Of a stretch of DNA of 64,000 bases, positions 22,917-32,470 are shown piece after piece. The stretch covers positions 100,401,738 to 100,465,737 of the forward strand of contig CM073593.1 in assembly GCA_037074705.1 (NCBI GenBank). Direction: 5' to 3'. Made by a program: the position numbers and the translations under genes. The stretch comes from Zhengitettix transpicula. Its lineage: Eukaryota > Arthropoda > Insecta > Orthoptera > Tetrigidae. Position 1 is the first letter of the stretch, and each line of letters opens with the position of its first letter. The notes under the pieces were generated by a model. That model worked only from the letters and a program-made list of their open reading frames with translations, did not search any database and had not been told where the DNA came from.

Positions 22917-23275
22917 AACAAAGTTGTTTATTAACAGTAACAATTTAATATACCGACGTTTCGTCCCTTCCTTAGGACCTTTTGAGATTTAATAATTTTT
23001 TACATGATTTATACATAGATTATTAAACCTGACAAGGTTCCAAAAACAGACGAAACGTCAAGATATATTAACTTTTTTTTAATAAACAATTTTGTAGCTC
23101 AAGGCTGTTTATTAATTTATATTATTATAAATGTAAAAGATTTTTTTCATCGTAATTATCAGAGAAAAATTTACATGATTTATACATGGATTATTAAACC
23201 TTACGAGGTCCCAAAAAGAGACGAAACGTCGACATATTTAATTTTTTATGTTAATAAACAATTTAACTGACTAAA
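22917..23275. repeat. Foldback element with GACGAAACGTC arms plus partial second copy
   Basis: The left arm (TAATATACCGACGTTTCGTC, 22950-22970) faces the right arm (AGACGAAACGTCAAGATATA, 23050-23075). A second right arm (CGAAACGTCGACATATT) lies at 23215-23240 after a repeat of ACATGATTTATACATRGATT. This suggests a tandem duplication of half the element. Confidence 0.75.
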
Positions 23276-24779
23276 GGCCAATTATTTATTTGCTGATAAT
23301 AATGCATAAATAATACGGTCAGAGGTCAGAGATAATTGAATACAGGAAGACACTAACAGAAAATTAAATGCCGCAAAAATTATTTAATTTTCTGTTTGGA
23401 AAATAGAATCCCGTAGGTTACCAACAAGTTAATTTTTTTTACTCTGTGTGTGTGTTTTTTGTGGTCGTTTAAACCCGAATCATCAGAGTTTTATTCCAAA
23501 CAAAATGATGTCAATGTTCAAAATATTGGAGTCTACATTCTTAGAGTCTGCCATTCCCATCCAAATACGTCATTCCAGTTGTTTCTTTTAAAAATAAATA
23601 TGTTGCCGGAAAAAGTAAACTATCCGGATATATTTGGCATTTAAAATTATATTTCTTGCAGATATTTGGCGAAAGATCTGACATCCCGGTTTATTGGTTG
23701 ATAAAACTGAAAATATAACCAGATTTTAAGTGGTTATAGTGAAATATCCCGATAAATTTATCGGAATAACTAAAATAAGGACAATTTTTTTTTTGCGTAA
23801 AATAAAAATATCACGTGATATTGATTTAACTTATTAACGGTTACCTTACTGAATCAGTCACAAAATATTATTATTCAGAGTGAGACATTAAAAATATTTA
23901 ATGCCGTCGGATTATTCCTTCGGCACCTTCAAAAACTCGTGAAACTAATTTTAATGGCGGCCACTCTGATATTTAATTACTAAACGGCAAGTTTGTATCT
24001 GTCCCGCACTGCTGCCAACTGTAACAACACTGATTCCCCTAAGAATTTTTAAAGGTTCCGGATCTTTTTCGGAGTGTCACGTCGTACAAAAAAATAAATT
24101 ATAACGTCGTGGTGAGCCATGCTAAAAAATTATTTATTAATTTTCCTTCGCCCCCCCCCCCCCCCCCCACGTGTTGGAAGATCTGCAAGTTGGTGGCTAC
24201 TGTTTTAACTCTTGAGCCAGCGTGGCATATGCTGAGTTAATGAAGACGCCCTCTCTCGCCGCCATATGCCACTGCAACTGTCTTTTAAAAAAAGAGTTTC
24301 CAACTGCCGTCTCGGACCCTTCCTCGCAGCTGTCCTCAAGAAGAACATCGCAATAAATATCTTCATATAAGCAGAACCTCGCACGCGCGGAGGCGTCATG
24401 GCGGAAGTCTCTTGTTTCCAGCTAAAGACTTGCGAGTCTGCAATTACCTCCTCCGGATCATTATTTTCTTATATTTCAGACCCGTATAGGTTTTACCCTA
24501 CGACTGGGGGTCGCTCGTTACACCAACACACACACAAAAAGAACCAACCACCACTGAAGGTAGAGAAACCGTTGCCCACAATAATAACGTTTTCCGGAAG
24601 TTTTGCATATTCTTTTACTTCCTTAGCAAAAAAAAAAGTGCACTACGACATCCGCAACGTGTAACTGCATACACTTGGCAGGTTTACAGAATAATAGTGA
24701 TCGTAAAAAGAGAGGCCAAGAGGAAACAGCTCACAGAAACGACAGTAGAATACATTTGTCTTAAGTCAGAAGACTATGT
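23276..24779. other. Intronic sequence, no gene recognised
   Basis: AT-rich to about 24130, with a C-run at 24150-24168, then a mixed block to 24660. A frame beginning with GTCATGGCGG at 24394 runs 88 codons but shows neither a domain nor coding-like composition after the first third, so it is not called. Confidence 0.4.
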
Positions 24780-25072
24780 ATACATTTTATTACAAAAAAA
24801 ATATCCATTTTTACAACAACAAAAAATAACAACGTTTCTTCCTCTTCCGGGGGCCTCTTCAGAGTATAACAGTTTTTAATAATTTTGAGCAAAGTAAAAT
24901 TGGTCTCCAAATAATATTTTTGTCAAAATTATTAATAGAAGAAAGGATTGTATACAAATTTATTTTTAAAAAATTTTTATACCTGAAGAGGCCCCGGAGG
25001 AGATCGAAACGGAGTCGTCGTTCTTGTAGTAATAAAATTTTGCCTTTTGCCCTGTAGAATATATTTGGATAG
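24780..25072. repeat. Foldback element, GAAGAGGCCCC family
   Basis: The left arm has AACAACGTTTCTTCCTCTTC and GGGGGCCTCTTCAGAG. The right arm has CCTGAAGAGGCCCCGGAGG and GATCGAAACGGAGTCGTCG. The arms are inverted around an AT-rich centre. It abuts the CT microsatellite, which may have grown from its right edge; the same edge-plus-CT arrangement occurs at 27460-27520. Confidence 0.75.
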
Positions 25073-25074
25073 TC

Positions 25075-25500
25075 TTTCTCGCTCTCTGTCTCTCTCTGTC
25101 TCTCTCTCTGTCTCTCTCTCTCTCTCTCTGTCTCACTCTGTCTCACTCTGTCTCACTCTGTCTCACTCTGTCTCACTCTGTCTCTCTCTGTCTCTCTCTG
25201 TCTCTCTCTCTGTCTCTCTCTGTCTCTCTCTGTCTCTCTCTGTCTCTCTCTGTCTCTCTCTGTCTCTCTCTGTCTCTCTCTGTCTCTCTCTGTCTCTCTC
25301 TGTGTCTCTCTGTCTCTCTCGCTCTCTCTCTCTGTGTGTGTGTGTCTCTCTCTGTCTCTCTCTGTCTCTCTCTCTGTCTCTCTCTGTCTCTCTCTGTCTC
25401 TCTCTGTCTCTCTCTGTCTCTCTCTCTGTCTCCCTCTCTGTCTCTCTCTCAGTCTCTCTCTGTCTCTCTCTGTCTCTCTGTCTCTCTCTGTCTCTCTCCA
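25075..25500. repeat. CT-rich microsatellite, (TCTCTCTG)n
   Basis: About 425 bp of octamer-like TCTCTCTG repeats with internal variants (CACTCTGT block at 25133-25175, a short GT run at 25333-25346). Frames on both strands are repeat artefacts. Confidence 0.95.
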
Positions 25501-25861
25501 TTCTTTAGGATAATTGTTCGTAAACGTTTACTGTCCTGTACCAAACTACTTTCAAAGATCATCGTAATTATGAGATGTGAATGCAAAGCTGAGGAAATGG
25601 ACCAACTATTTGGGCTGTGTAATAAATTTATTACATTCAAATTGATGATGATTATAATAATAATAATAAGGGGAAATTATATCTCGGGGGGTGTTTTATC
25701 TTTGTTTTAGTTTTTAAGCTGCTTTGTTAATGGCGAGAGTTGGTGTACAGTAAATTTATTTATCAAAGGAGACTAAAATAATTTACTTAATATGCGCACC
25801 CGTATTCCAATTAAATGAACCGGGATATAAAGTGAAAAAAAGTTACGTCTGATTGAAAATA

Positions 25862-26065
25862 ATGAATATGAATGATAGACAATTCTGACAAAAAGGGTAA
25901 TATAAATACCACACTTTTGCGTGTTGTCAAACTGACCAGTGCAGTTGTTTCGCTCTAGGCTCTTCTTAGCACCTGATGAAAGCGGTCAAGGATCCCAGAA
26001 ACGTTGTTGTGTTGTATTTATTATATTATCATTTATTTTGTCTGTATTTGGCTATCTTGATTATT
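25862..26065 (+). repeat. Foldback family A, near-complete copy with shortened left arm
   Basis: A shortened left arm (AATGATAGACAATTCTGAC, ATATAAATACCACAC) joins the middle (CAGTGCAGTTGTTTCGCTC) and a full right arm (CACCTGATGAAAGCGG, CAGAAACGTTGTTGTG, TTGGCTATCTTGATTATT). The left arm has lost its AACGTTTC part. Confidence 0.85.
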
Positions 26066-26099
26066 ATTAAAGATATAATCAGATATTGTCAATTTATAA

Positions 26100-26425
26100 T
26101 AATATAAACAAATAAATAGGCGAACTTGTCTGAAAATAATTATATTTATTATCAAAAAAGTTATTAATTTCATGACGTTTCGTACTTCTGTGTTGAGACC
26201 TTATAAGGCTGTACAGTTTTTATTCAACGATATATAAATTAATAACATAGGGATTTATAAAAAAAATTAATTGAATTAAGTAAAATAATTTGTAATAGTT
26301 CTTAAAAAACTTAAAAAATAGTTATACTATTAATTTCTAAATAGTAGATTAAAATCTGTTTAACCTGAAAGTAATCAAAAGAGGTCGAAACGTCGTGAAA
26401 TTAATATTTATATTACCCTTTTTGT
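26100..26425. repeat. Foldback element with CATGACGTTTCG arms
   Basis: The left arm (GAACTTGTCTGAAAATAA, TAATTTCATGACGTTTCG) faces the right arm (GAAACGTCGTGAAATTAATA, CCTTTTTGTCTATTTTTC), with GACCTTATAAGG and CCTGAAAGTAATC between. It ends about 150 bp upstream of exon 3. Confidence 0.75.
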
Positions 26426-26579
26426 CTATTTTTCTTATTCAATAATTTAACGTTATTATTACAGTTGTAATGTTGGTCAGGAAACGTTACACATTTTTCA
26501 CCATTGGTATATTATCTTTGAAGTTGCAATTAAAAGTAGGAGTTGTGGTGACTGATTGTTGTTGTTGTTGTTCCTACAG

Positions 26580-26745
26580 GAGAAGCCTCACAAGTGCGGC
26601 CTGTGTTCCAAGTCGTTCCCGACGCCAGGAGACCTCAAGTCGCACATGTACGTGCACAACGGCTCGTGGCCCTTCAAGTGCCACATCTGCAACAGGGGCT
26701 TCAGCAAGCACACGAACCTCAAGAACCACCTCTTCCTACACACAG
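26580..26745 (+). CDS. C2H2 zinc-finger protein, internal exon (fingers 4 and 5)
   Basis: It begins directly after TTCCTACAG with GAG-AAG-CCT, giving linker IKEKP from the previous exon, and encodes two complete C-x2-C-x12-H-x3-H fingers. The linker between them is NGSWPFK, an atypical sequence with Ser-Trp replacing Glu-Lys. Helix residues -1, 2, 3, 6 read T, G, D, S and K, T, N, N. The exon ends in HT plus one base at 26745, with the strong donor GTGAGG. The phase-1 end predicts that the next exon, not in the window, starts in a TGxKP-type linker and probably adds further fingers. Very GC-rich third positions set it off from the flanking intron. Confidence 0.9.
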
Positions 26746-26829
26746 GTGAGGACGCACGTATCGGAGCATTGCTCCTAATGACCGGAGCATGTCATCAGAG
26801 GGGCTCGTTTGCTGCCTGCCGGAGACTGT

Positions 26830-27130
26830 AGTTAGCCAGGCCACCATTAGCGTTGGCGATATTAAAGCGACCTGCGCGCATTATAAAGTAAGTCCGCTGA
26901 TGAGGAGCGGCTACTGTGCGCCGGCCAGTGTATACTTAGCCCCGCGGGCGCTCATGATAGGAATTATCCCTCACATGTGGCCACAACATAAATCAAGGGA
27001 GCCATCACGACGTCGCCGTCATAAATAACGCCGCCCGGCTGCCCGGCCAGGTCGGGACGAGGGGGAATTATCACGTCCACTTTCGCCATCTTGATCCAGC
27101 AGCCGCTCTTACAAGAGTGTCATTCTCCTC
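26830..27130. promoter_or_regulatory. GC-rich single-copy island downstream of exon 3
   Basis: A non-repetitive block right after the exon with GCGCATTATAAAG, CATGTGGCC, CATAAATCAA and GTCATAAATAACGCCG (the TAAAT/ATAAA cores resemble Hox or Caudal sites). GC content and lack of repeats contrast with the flanks. The function is inferred only. Confidence 0.3.
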
Positions 27131-27289
27131 CGGCAACCTCATGCATGCGTTAAAAAAAACCGTTTCGAAACAGAAAATTCCTACAATTAATAATAATAAT
27201 AAAATTGATTTCCACGAGTTCAGACGTACAGGGCCGAGAAATTCTCCACGAATAAACCATTCGACATTATTTTGAATTAATAAAACAGT

Positions 27290-27435
27290 TGATGACCTCA
27301 TACACAGACACTTTATAAATTAACCAATTGTAAATACCTCCTCGGTAGGAAAATACCTGAAGAAGGTGCTAAAAGGTATCGAAACGTCGTCATAATAAAA
27401 ATTAAAATGTGTCTCTGTGTCATCACTTGTTTTAT
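27290..27435. repeat. Foldback element, CGTCGT family, copy 2
   Basis: Outer arms AAAACAGTTGATGACCTCATACACAGACAC and GTGTCTCTGTGTCATCACTTGTTTTA are inverted. The inner core is CCTGAAGAAGGTGCTAAAAG with TATCGAAACGTCGTC. The family matches 22752-22905. Confidence 0.8.
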
Positions 27436-27479
27436 AAATTTCCATTACGTTGCCTTTTACCTGTAAAATATATTTGGAT

Positions 27480-27481
<2 letters not shown>

Positions 27482-27562
<81 letters not shown>
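27482..27562. repeat. Compound microsatellite (CT)n(AT)n
   Basis: (CT)n from about 27482 to 27515 passes directly into (AT)n to 27562. Confidence 0.95.
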
Positions 27563-27566
<4 letters not shown>

Positions 27567-27629
27567 TTTGCGTTACCTTTTACCTGTAGAAGACAGAAGG
27601 CACTTAGTGTTGTAGTGTAGAATAATTTT

Positions 27630-28025
27630 TTTTAAAAAAAAAAGTGGATGTTAAGGTCATTAATTTATATAATTAATTTATCTTTAATGAAATATAGACG
27701 TAAAGTAAAATATTTTTTTAAAAAAATTATAGTAAATTATTTAACACAACAAAAACTCAAGTTATAATTTTTTTAAAAAAAAAGTGTCTGCATAAGGTCA
27801 TCAATTGTTTTAACAATTCTAATAACCTTGATAAAAGTCACTTAAGTGTTGTAGTGTTGAATAAAAAAATTTTAAAATAAAAAATGTCTGTTAAAAAAGT
27901 CGTTAATTTTTCTTTAATAAAATAAAACTGACGTAACGTAAAATATTACTTTTCATTATGAGTGACAGTTTGGTCCTCGCGGAGTGTTTGACCACTGCGG
28001 TCGATACCTTACCAGAATTGTAGGA
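27630..28025 (-). repeat. Left arm of a large inverted repeat
   Basis: This segment is the reverse complement of the start of the 29141-30275 array. The innermost match is GAGTGACAGTTTGGTCCTCG, and it continues outward through TAACGTAAAATATTAC and GACAGACA-type units. About 1.5 array units are present here, with 1.1 kb between the arms. Confidence 0.85.
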
Positions 28026-28559
28026 TAATAATTTGTAATTTCCCCAGTATTGTAAAGATTAACTCTTAATTTTGTCCTGGGAGTGTTTTTATTTTCGTTA
28101 TCGAAATAAATTTTTTTAAAAAATAAATATGTAGAGAGAGAGAGAGAGAGAATGTACTTAGTTTCTTAGAAATGTGGATTCACAGTAATCAGTTTATTCT
28201 ATAGGAAATATAATCTTTATATCGATGCATAGTTTTCAGTTGTTTCCCTGTAAAAATTTCTAGTTTTTTAATTGCACGAACTTCCATGTTTCTTACTTAC
28301 TTGCTATAATATTTGTATTAATTTCCTCTCTAAGGAAAATAAGGACAGTAAGGGGGAGATTGATGAACGCCGCTTTTGTTAATTTTAATACAAACGTAAT
28401 TGACTGCAACATTTTGAAAAATCTATGAACGAAATGCAGGGAATTATAATTTAACTTTCTTTACACAGAAATAAATAATTGTATTTTCGTGTCAGGCAAA
28501 ATGCATAATTTCTGGTAGGTTGGTAAATTATCGGGCCATCACACTCCTCAGGGCTTTTT

Positions 28560-29140
28560 TTTGCGGATGTCGAGAGTAAGATTTAGGTCATCCAACTCGC
28601 GCCTTAATGAATTATTGGGTCACGTCTGTTGGTTTTCTCGACATAATTTGCGCCTCGATTCCGAGTCCAAATTTTTTTTTTTTTTGCCGAATCTCCCCAG
28701 CCAGAGAGTTGGTTGATTACCGCGACGCAGCTACCGAAGCCGAACGGTGAAATGAATTAGAAATTAATTGAAGTTATTTCGTGTTGAAGATGTAGCTACC
28801 AGTGGTCCAGACAAAGAGCTGTGGGCAAACACGGGACAAAGGCGGACTGTAATTAGCGGGGACAGCTACTGATAATGATGATGACGAGGCCACGGCCCGG
28901 GGGAGGAATGCGGCCCCTCGCTACTACCTGGGGATTAATTACAGGCAGACAGAAGGGGGAGGAGGGGGTGGCGGCCCGCTGGAAGGGGGGGGAGGGGGGA
29001 TTATGCACAGAAGCAGCACGCGATATCTAGCATCTACGCTACAGCCGCTCTCGGTCACAAACGGAGCACCGAAAACTTCGCCGCCACTGACGACCAACAA
29101 CTGCAATTACAATATAATTGCAAAAGTCCGTCGCGGACTA
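28560..29140. promoter_or_regulatory. Single-copy GC-rich island inside the inverted repeat
   Basis: A non-repetitive block lying between the arms of the large inverted repeat. It has CGCGACGCAGCTACCG, a purine run GGGGGAGGAGGGGGTGG near 28957, and TAATTAGCGG/GATTAATTACAGG homeodomain-like cores. No exon is visible. It could be conserved regulatory DNA caught between duplicated repeats. Confidence 0.35.
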
Positions 29141-30275
29141 AAATTCCTGTAAGGTATCGACGTGCATGCGAGGACCAAACTGTCACTCATAATGAAAAAT
29201 AATATTTTACTTTACGTCTGTTTTATATTAAAGGTACAATAAATTAACGGACTTTTTATACACATATTGAAAAATTTCTTTTAATCAACACTGCAACGTT
29301 TCAGTGCCTTTTTTGACATGCCTCATGGTTATTAAAATTTTTAAAAGAATTAATGGGGTTATAAGGACACTTTATTTTTTTAAAAATTATAACTTACTTG
29401 AAATTGTTAAATAATTTACTTTAAATTGTATTTAAATAATTTACTTTGCGGCTGTTTTTAATTAAGATAAATTAATTATATAAATTAACGACCTTTTCAA
29501 CAGACAATTTTTTTAAAAAAAAAATTATTTAACACTACAACATTTCAGTGCCTTTTGGTTCATTCATCAAGAATATTAAAATTTTTAAAAAAAATTATTA
29601 CTTTATACAGACACTTTATTTTTTAAAAAAAATTAAAACTTACTTGAAATTGTTAAATAATTTACTTTAAATTTTATTTAAATATTTTACCTGATGGCTG
29701 TTTTTAATTAAAGACAAATTAATTAATTAACGAACTTTTTAACAGACATGTTTATTAAGAAAATGTATTCAACGCTACAACATTTCAGTGCCTTTTGTTA
29801 CTTTTATCAAAGTTATTAAAATTTATTAAAAAAAATTGTGCCATTATACGGACACTTTTATTTTTCAAAAAAATTATAACTTACTTGAATTGTGGTTTTG
29901 TTAAATAATTTACTTTAAATTTTATTTAAAAATTTTACTTTGCGGCTGTTTTTTATTATTTAAAGATAAATTTTATACATAAATTAACTACCTTTTAACA
30001 GACATTTCTTTTTAAAAAAATTTATTCTACACTACAACACTTCAAGTGCCTTTTGTTACTTTGATCAAGGTTATTAGAATTGTTAAAAAAAATTGATTAC
30101 TTTATACAGACAGTTTTTACTTACTTGAATTGTTGTTTTGTTAAATTTAAATTTAATTTAAATATTTTACTTTGCGGCTGTTCTTTTATTAAAGATAAAT
30201 TAATTATATAAATTAACTACGTTTTTAACAGACATTTAAAAATAATTATTCAACACAGCAACGGAGTCAGTTATT
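29141..30275 (+). repeat. Right arm and tandem array, about 240-bp units
   Basis: The landmark AAC(G/T)-AC(T/C)TTTT followed by ACAGACA recurs near 29245, 29487, 29727, 29987 and 30214 (periods about 240, 240, 260, 227). Each unit contains CTACAACATTTCAGTGCC, GACACTTTATTTTT and TTGCGGCTGTTTTTAATTA. The array is the inverted partner of 27630-28025 and is AT-rich and non-coding. Confidence 0.9.
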
Positions 30276-32160
30276 TTTTTGTCGCTGTTCCTTTTGAGTA
30301 TCAGTAGACGTTATCGTGGACCGTACAAATAAGGTTAAAAATAATTCTGGATAGTGACTTGAACAGTAAATTCCACCATTTTTGTTTTAAAAGTCCTCAA
30401 AATTAATGGCTGTGCCTATAAGACTAATTTTATAACGTTTAAAACGTTCAACTCTCATGCCGCCATCTGGAAAACCATAAATATTTATCGGATACATTTT
30501 TTGTTGTTGTTGCTAATATTAGAATTCTTCATCCTACACTTGTTATGTTGAGATGTTATGTGCCTGCATTTTTCATCCATAAAACTCATTCAGTCGTTAT
30601 AGTACGACACTCGTTTAATAATTTTTAGGACCAATAAAAGAGTCTTTAAAATATAGTATATATTAATGAACAGCTGTTGAGGATGTTAACACTTACAAGT
30701 TCCTACAACCGACTGTATTAAAAATTGATTTATTAAAAGAAAAATAATTTGTGATGGTTAAATTGTTATGTAACTGTGGAGAAACAAAAATGGTGTAAAT
30801 CTTCTGCCACACGAATTATGGGAGTGATGGAATAAAGACGTTTCAAAAGTAGCATCTGTCATGATAATGCATTTAGGATGTCGCGTATATCTGAGGGACG
30901 TCGTCACGGGCAAAACTTGCGAACGGGAATATTTTTTTCTTCTATAGGGAATGTGATCCAAATCGGGGAGCGTGTTACCCTTGGAAGCCGGTTGATCTCA
31001 CGCCTATAAATACGGCGGCTGATGATGACGGCAACAGAGCTTTTAACGTCTGGCTCGGTGTAACTCAGAGGCTTTTATGGACATGGAAGATTTCGCCCAA
31101 ATGAGAATGTATTCGCCGCCCGTTAATGGCCGCCGATCTTGGTAGCCTTATGAGTTCTCTCAGCCTGAGTTATTGGCCTCGTTGATGTGGGTGAAGACTT
31201 GCGGAGACCGTTTGCTTCTGCGGTAACTGGTTTTCTTAAGAAACGGTGGTCGTATCTTTGAACTTCATACCGAAGGGGGCCTCAAGAAAGCTGATTACGA
31301 CCGTATTTTGTCTCCGCGTTCTACCGAGCTAATGAACTTCGTAACTAATAAGTACTGCTCGTCATGTTACGTTTCCATTTATTAGCTTCAGTAACTGTTC
31401 CGGGTACTCGTTAAGGAGTTAAAAGTTATTTTGGTGGCGACGGCCATTACCATTTTCATTATTTAAAATTTTCATACCACAGGTATGAAACATGGACGCG
31501 ATTTTGAGAATTATTTCGCGGAAACGTAGGACATGAATACGTAAAATGGGGTTATTTTATCAGTTTACTATGCCAGTTATTCTCCATATCAAAGACTATA
31601 TTGCAACAATGATGTAGACGTGAACGGTAAATTTCTAATACGCTAATTTATTGAACACATTGATAACAAATCATCCCTTGTTTCTCCGCCCCCCCCCTCC
31701 CCTTCCGGTTAGTTTGTCCCGCCATACACTGTACAGCAGGGTGCCTATTACTCTTCATTTGGTACTACATTACAACAAATAGTAACCAATAATTATTCCA
31801 TGAGATTATTCCGTATCCGTTTCACGCAAACACACTGATGACGTCAGTATGTAAAGAAAAATAAATACAATGATGATTAAAGAAAAAGAAAAACCACCGA
31901 GCAAATATTTGACAATTCCCTTCAGGAAATGAAAACCAATTTCTTCCTAACCGAAAAATCTCTGTCTCTCTTTCTCCTCACATAACTTAAAATTTCATGT
32001 TGTCGAATAAAAATAATTTATTGTACTACTGTCTATACAAAGTAATATTTGGTTAATAGTTTAATGAAGTCGCAGTATGAATCATCATGATTTTTCTTTA
32101 CAACTATTATATTTTATTTTATTATTAAATTTGTAAATACTGTTGAAAACGCAATTACAT
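30276..32160. other. Intronic sequence, mainly unique
   Basis: The block at 30960-31450 is richer in GC, with CTATAAATACGGCGGC and GCGGTAACTG-type text and no repeat partner, so it is a possible regulatory island. TGACGTCA occurs near 31839. The rest is AT-rich and featureless. Confidence 0.35.
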
Positions 32161-32164
32161 TATA

Positions 32165-32470
32165 ATTAGTAAAAAAAGTATAAATACCGCCAAATTTGTC
32201 AGATGAAAAGAAAAACAAGAAATATAAAAATACACAACGTTTCGTCCTCAATCTAGGACATCATCTGGTGTACCTTTTTGAAATTCCACGTAAAATTTAT
32301 ATAACATCAATTTTTTTGCTAATATGTATGGGTCAATGTGTGCAATTTATAGAAATTAACTACACCGGTTATACGCACCCGATGCAGTCCTAGAATAAGG
32401 GCGCGAAACGTTGCTGATTTTTTTGCTTTATGTTAATTAATTACGACTGACAAATTTGTCTGTGTTAATA
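32165..32470. repeat. Foldback element with hammerhead-like arms
   Basis: Outer arms: CCAAATTTGTCAGATGAAAAG (left) and GACAAATTTGTCTG (right). The left arm, read on the minus strand, has CAGATGATGTCCT, a 6-nt loop, AGGACGAAACGTTGTG, with a perfect 5-bp stem (GTCCT/AGGAC). The right arm on the + strand has CCGATGCAGTCCTAG and GGGCGCGAAACGTTGC. Confidence 0.75.

Larger units (their letters stand above)
471..26579 (+). other. Intron 2 of the zinc-finger gene (about 26.1 kb)
   Basis: It is bounded by donor GTCAGT at 471 and acceptor TTCCTACAG ending at 26579, the latter preceded by a T/G-rich tract. The intron contains the repeats and candidate regulatory islands listed separately. No other exon with a recognisable domain was seen on either strand. 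Confidence 0.75.

Noticed and set aside
24398..24664. 88-codon + frame with a good ATG context
   Set aside because: No domain; composition becomes intron-like; overlapping minus-strand frame equally good.
25047..25710. 153-codon and 112-codon frames
   Set aside because: Encoded by the CT microsatellite; no biological composition beyond the repeat.
301..26745. Assignment of the zinc-finger gene to senseless/GFI1 or FEZF
   Set aside because: Individual fingers look similar, but the finger order and linkers do not match what I recall of either, so no symbol is assigned.
28134..28151. (GA)n tract as a GAGA-factor site
   Set aside because: A short simple repeat in a repeat-rich intron; nothing supports function.
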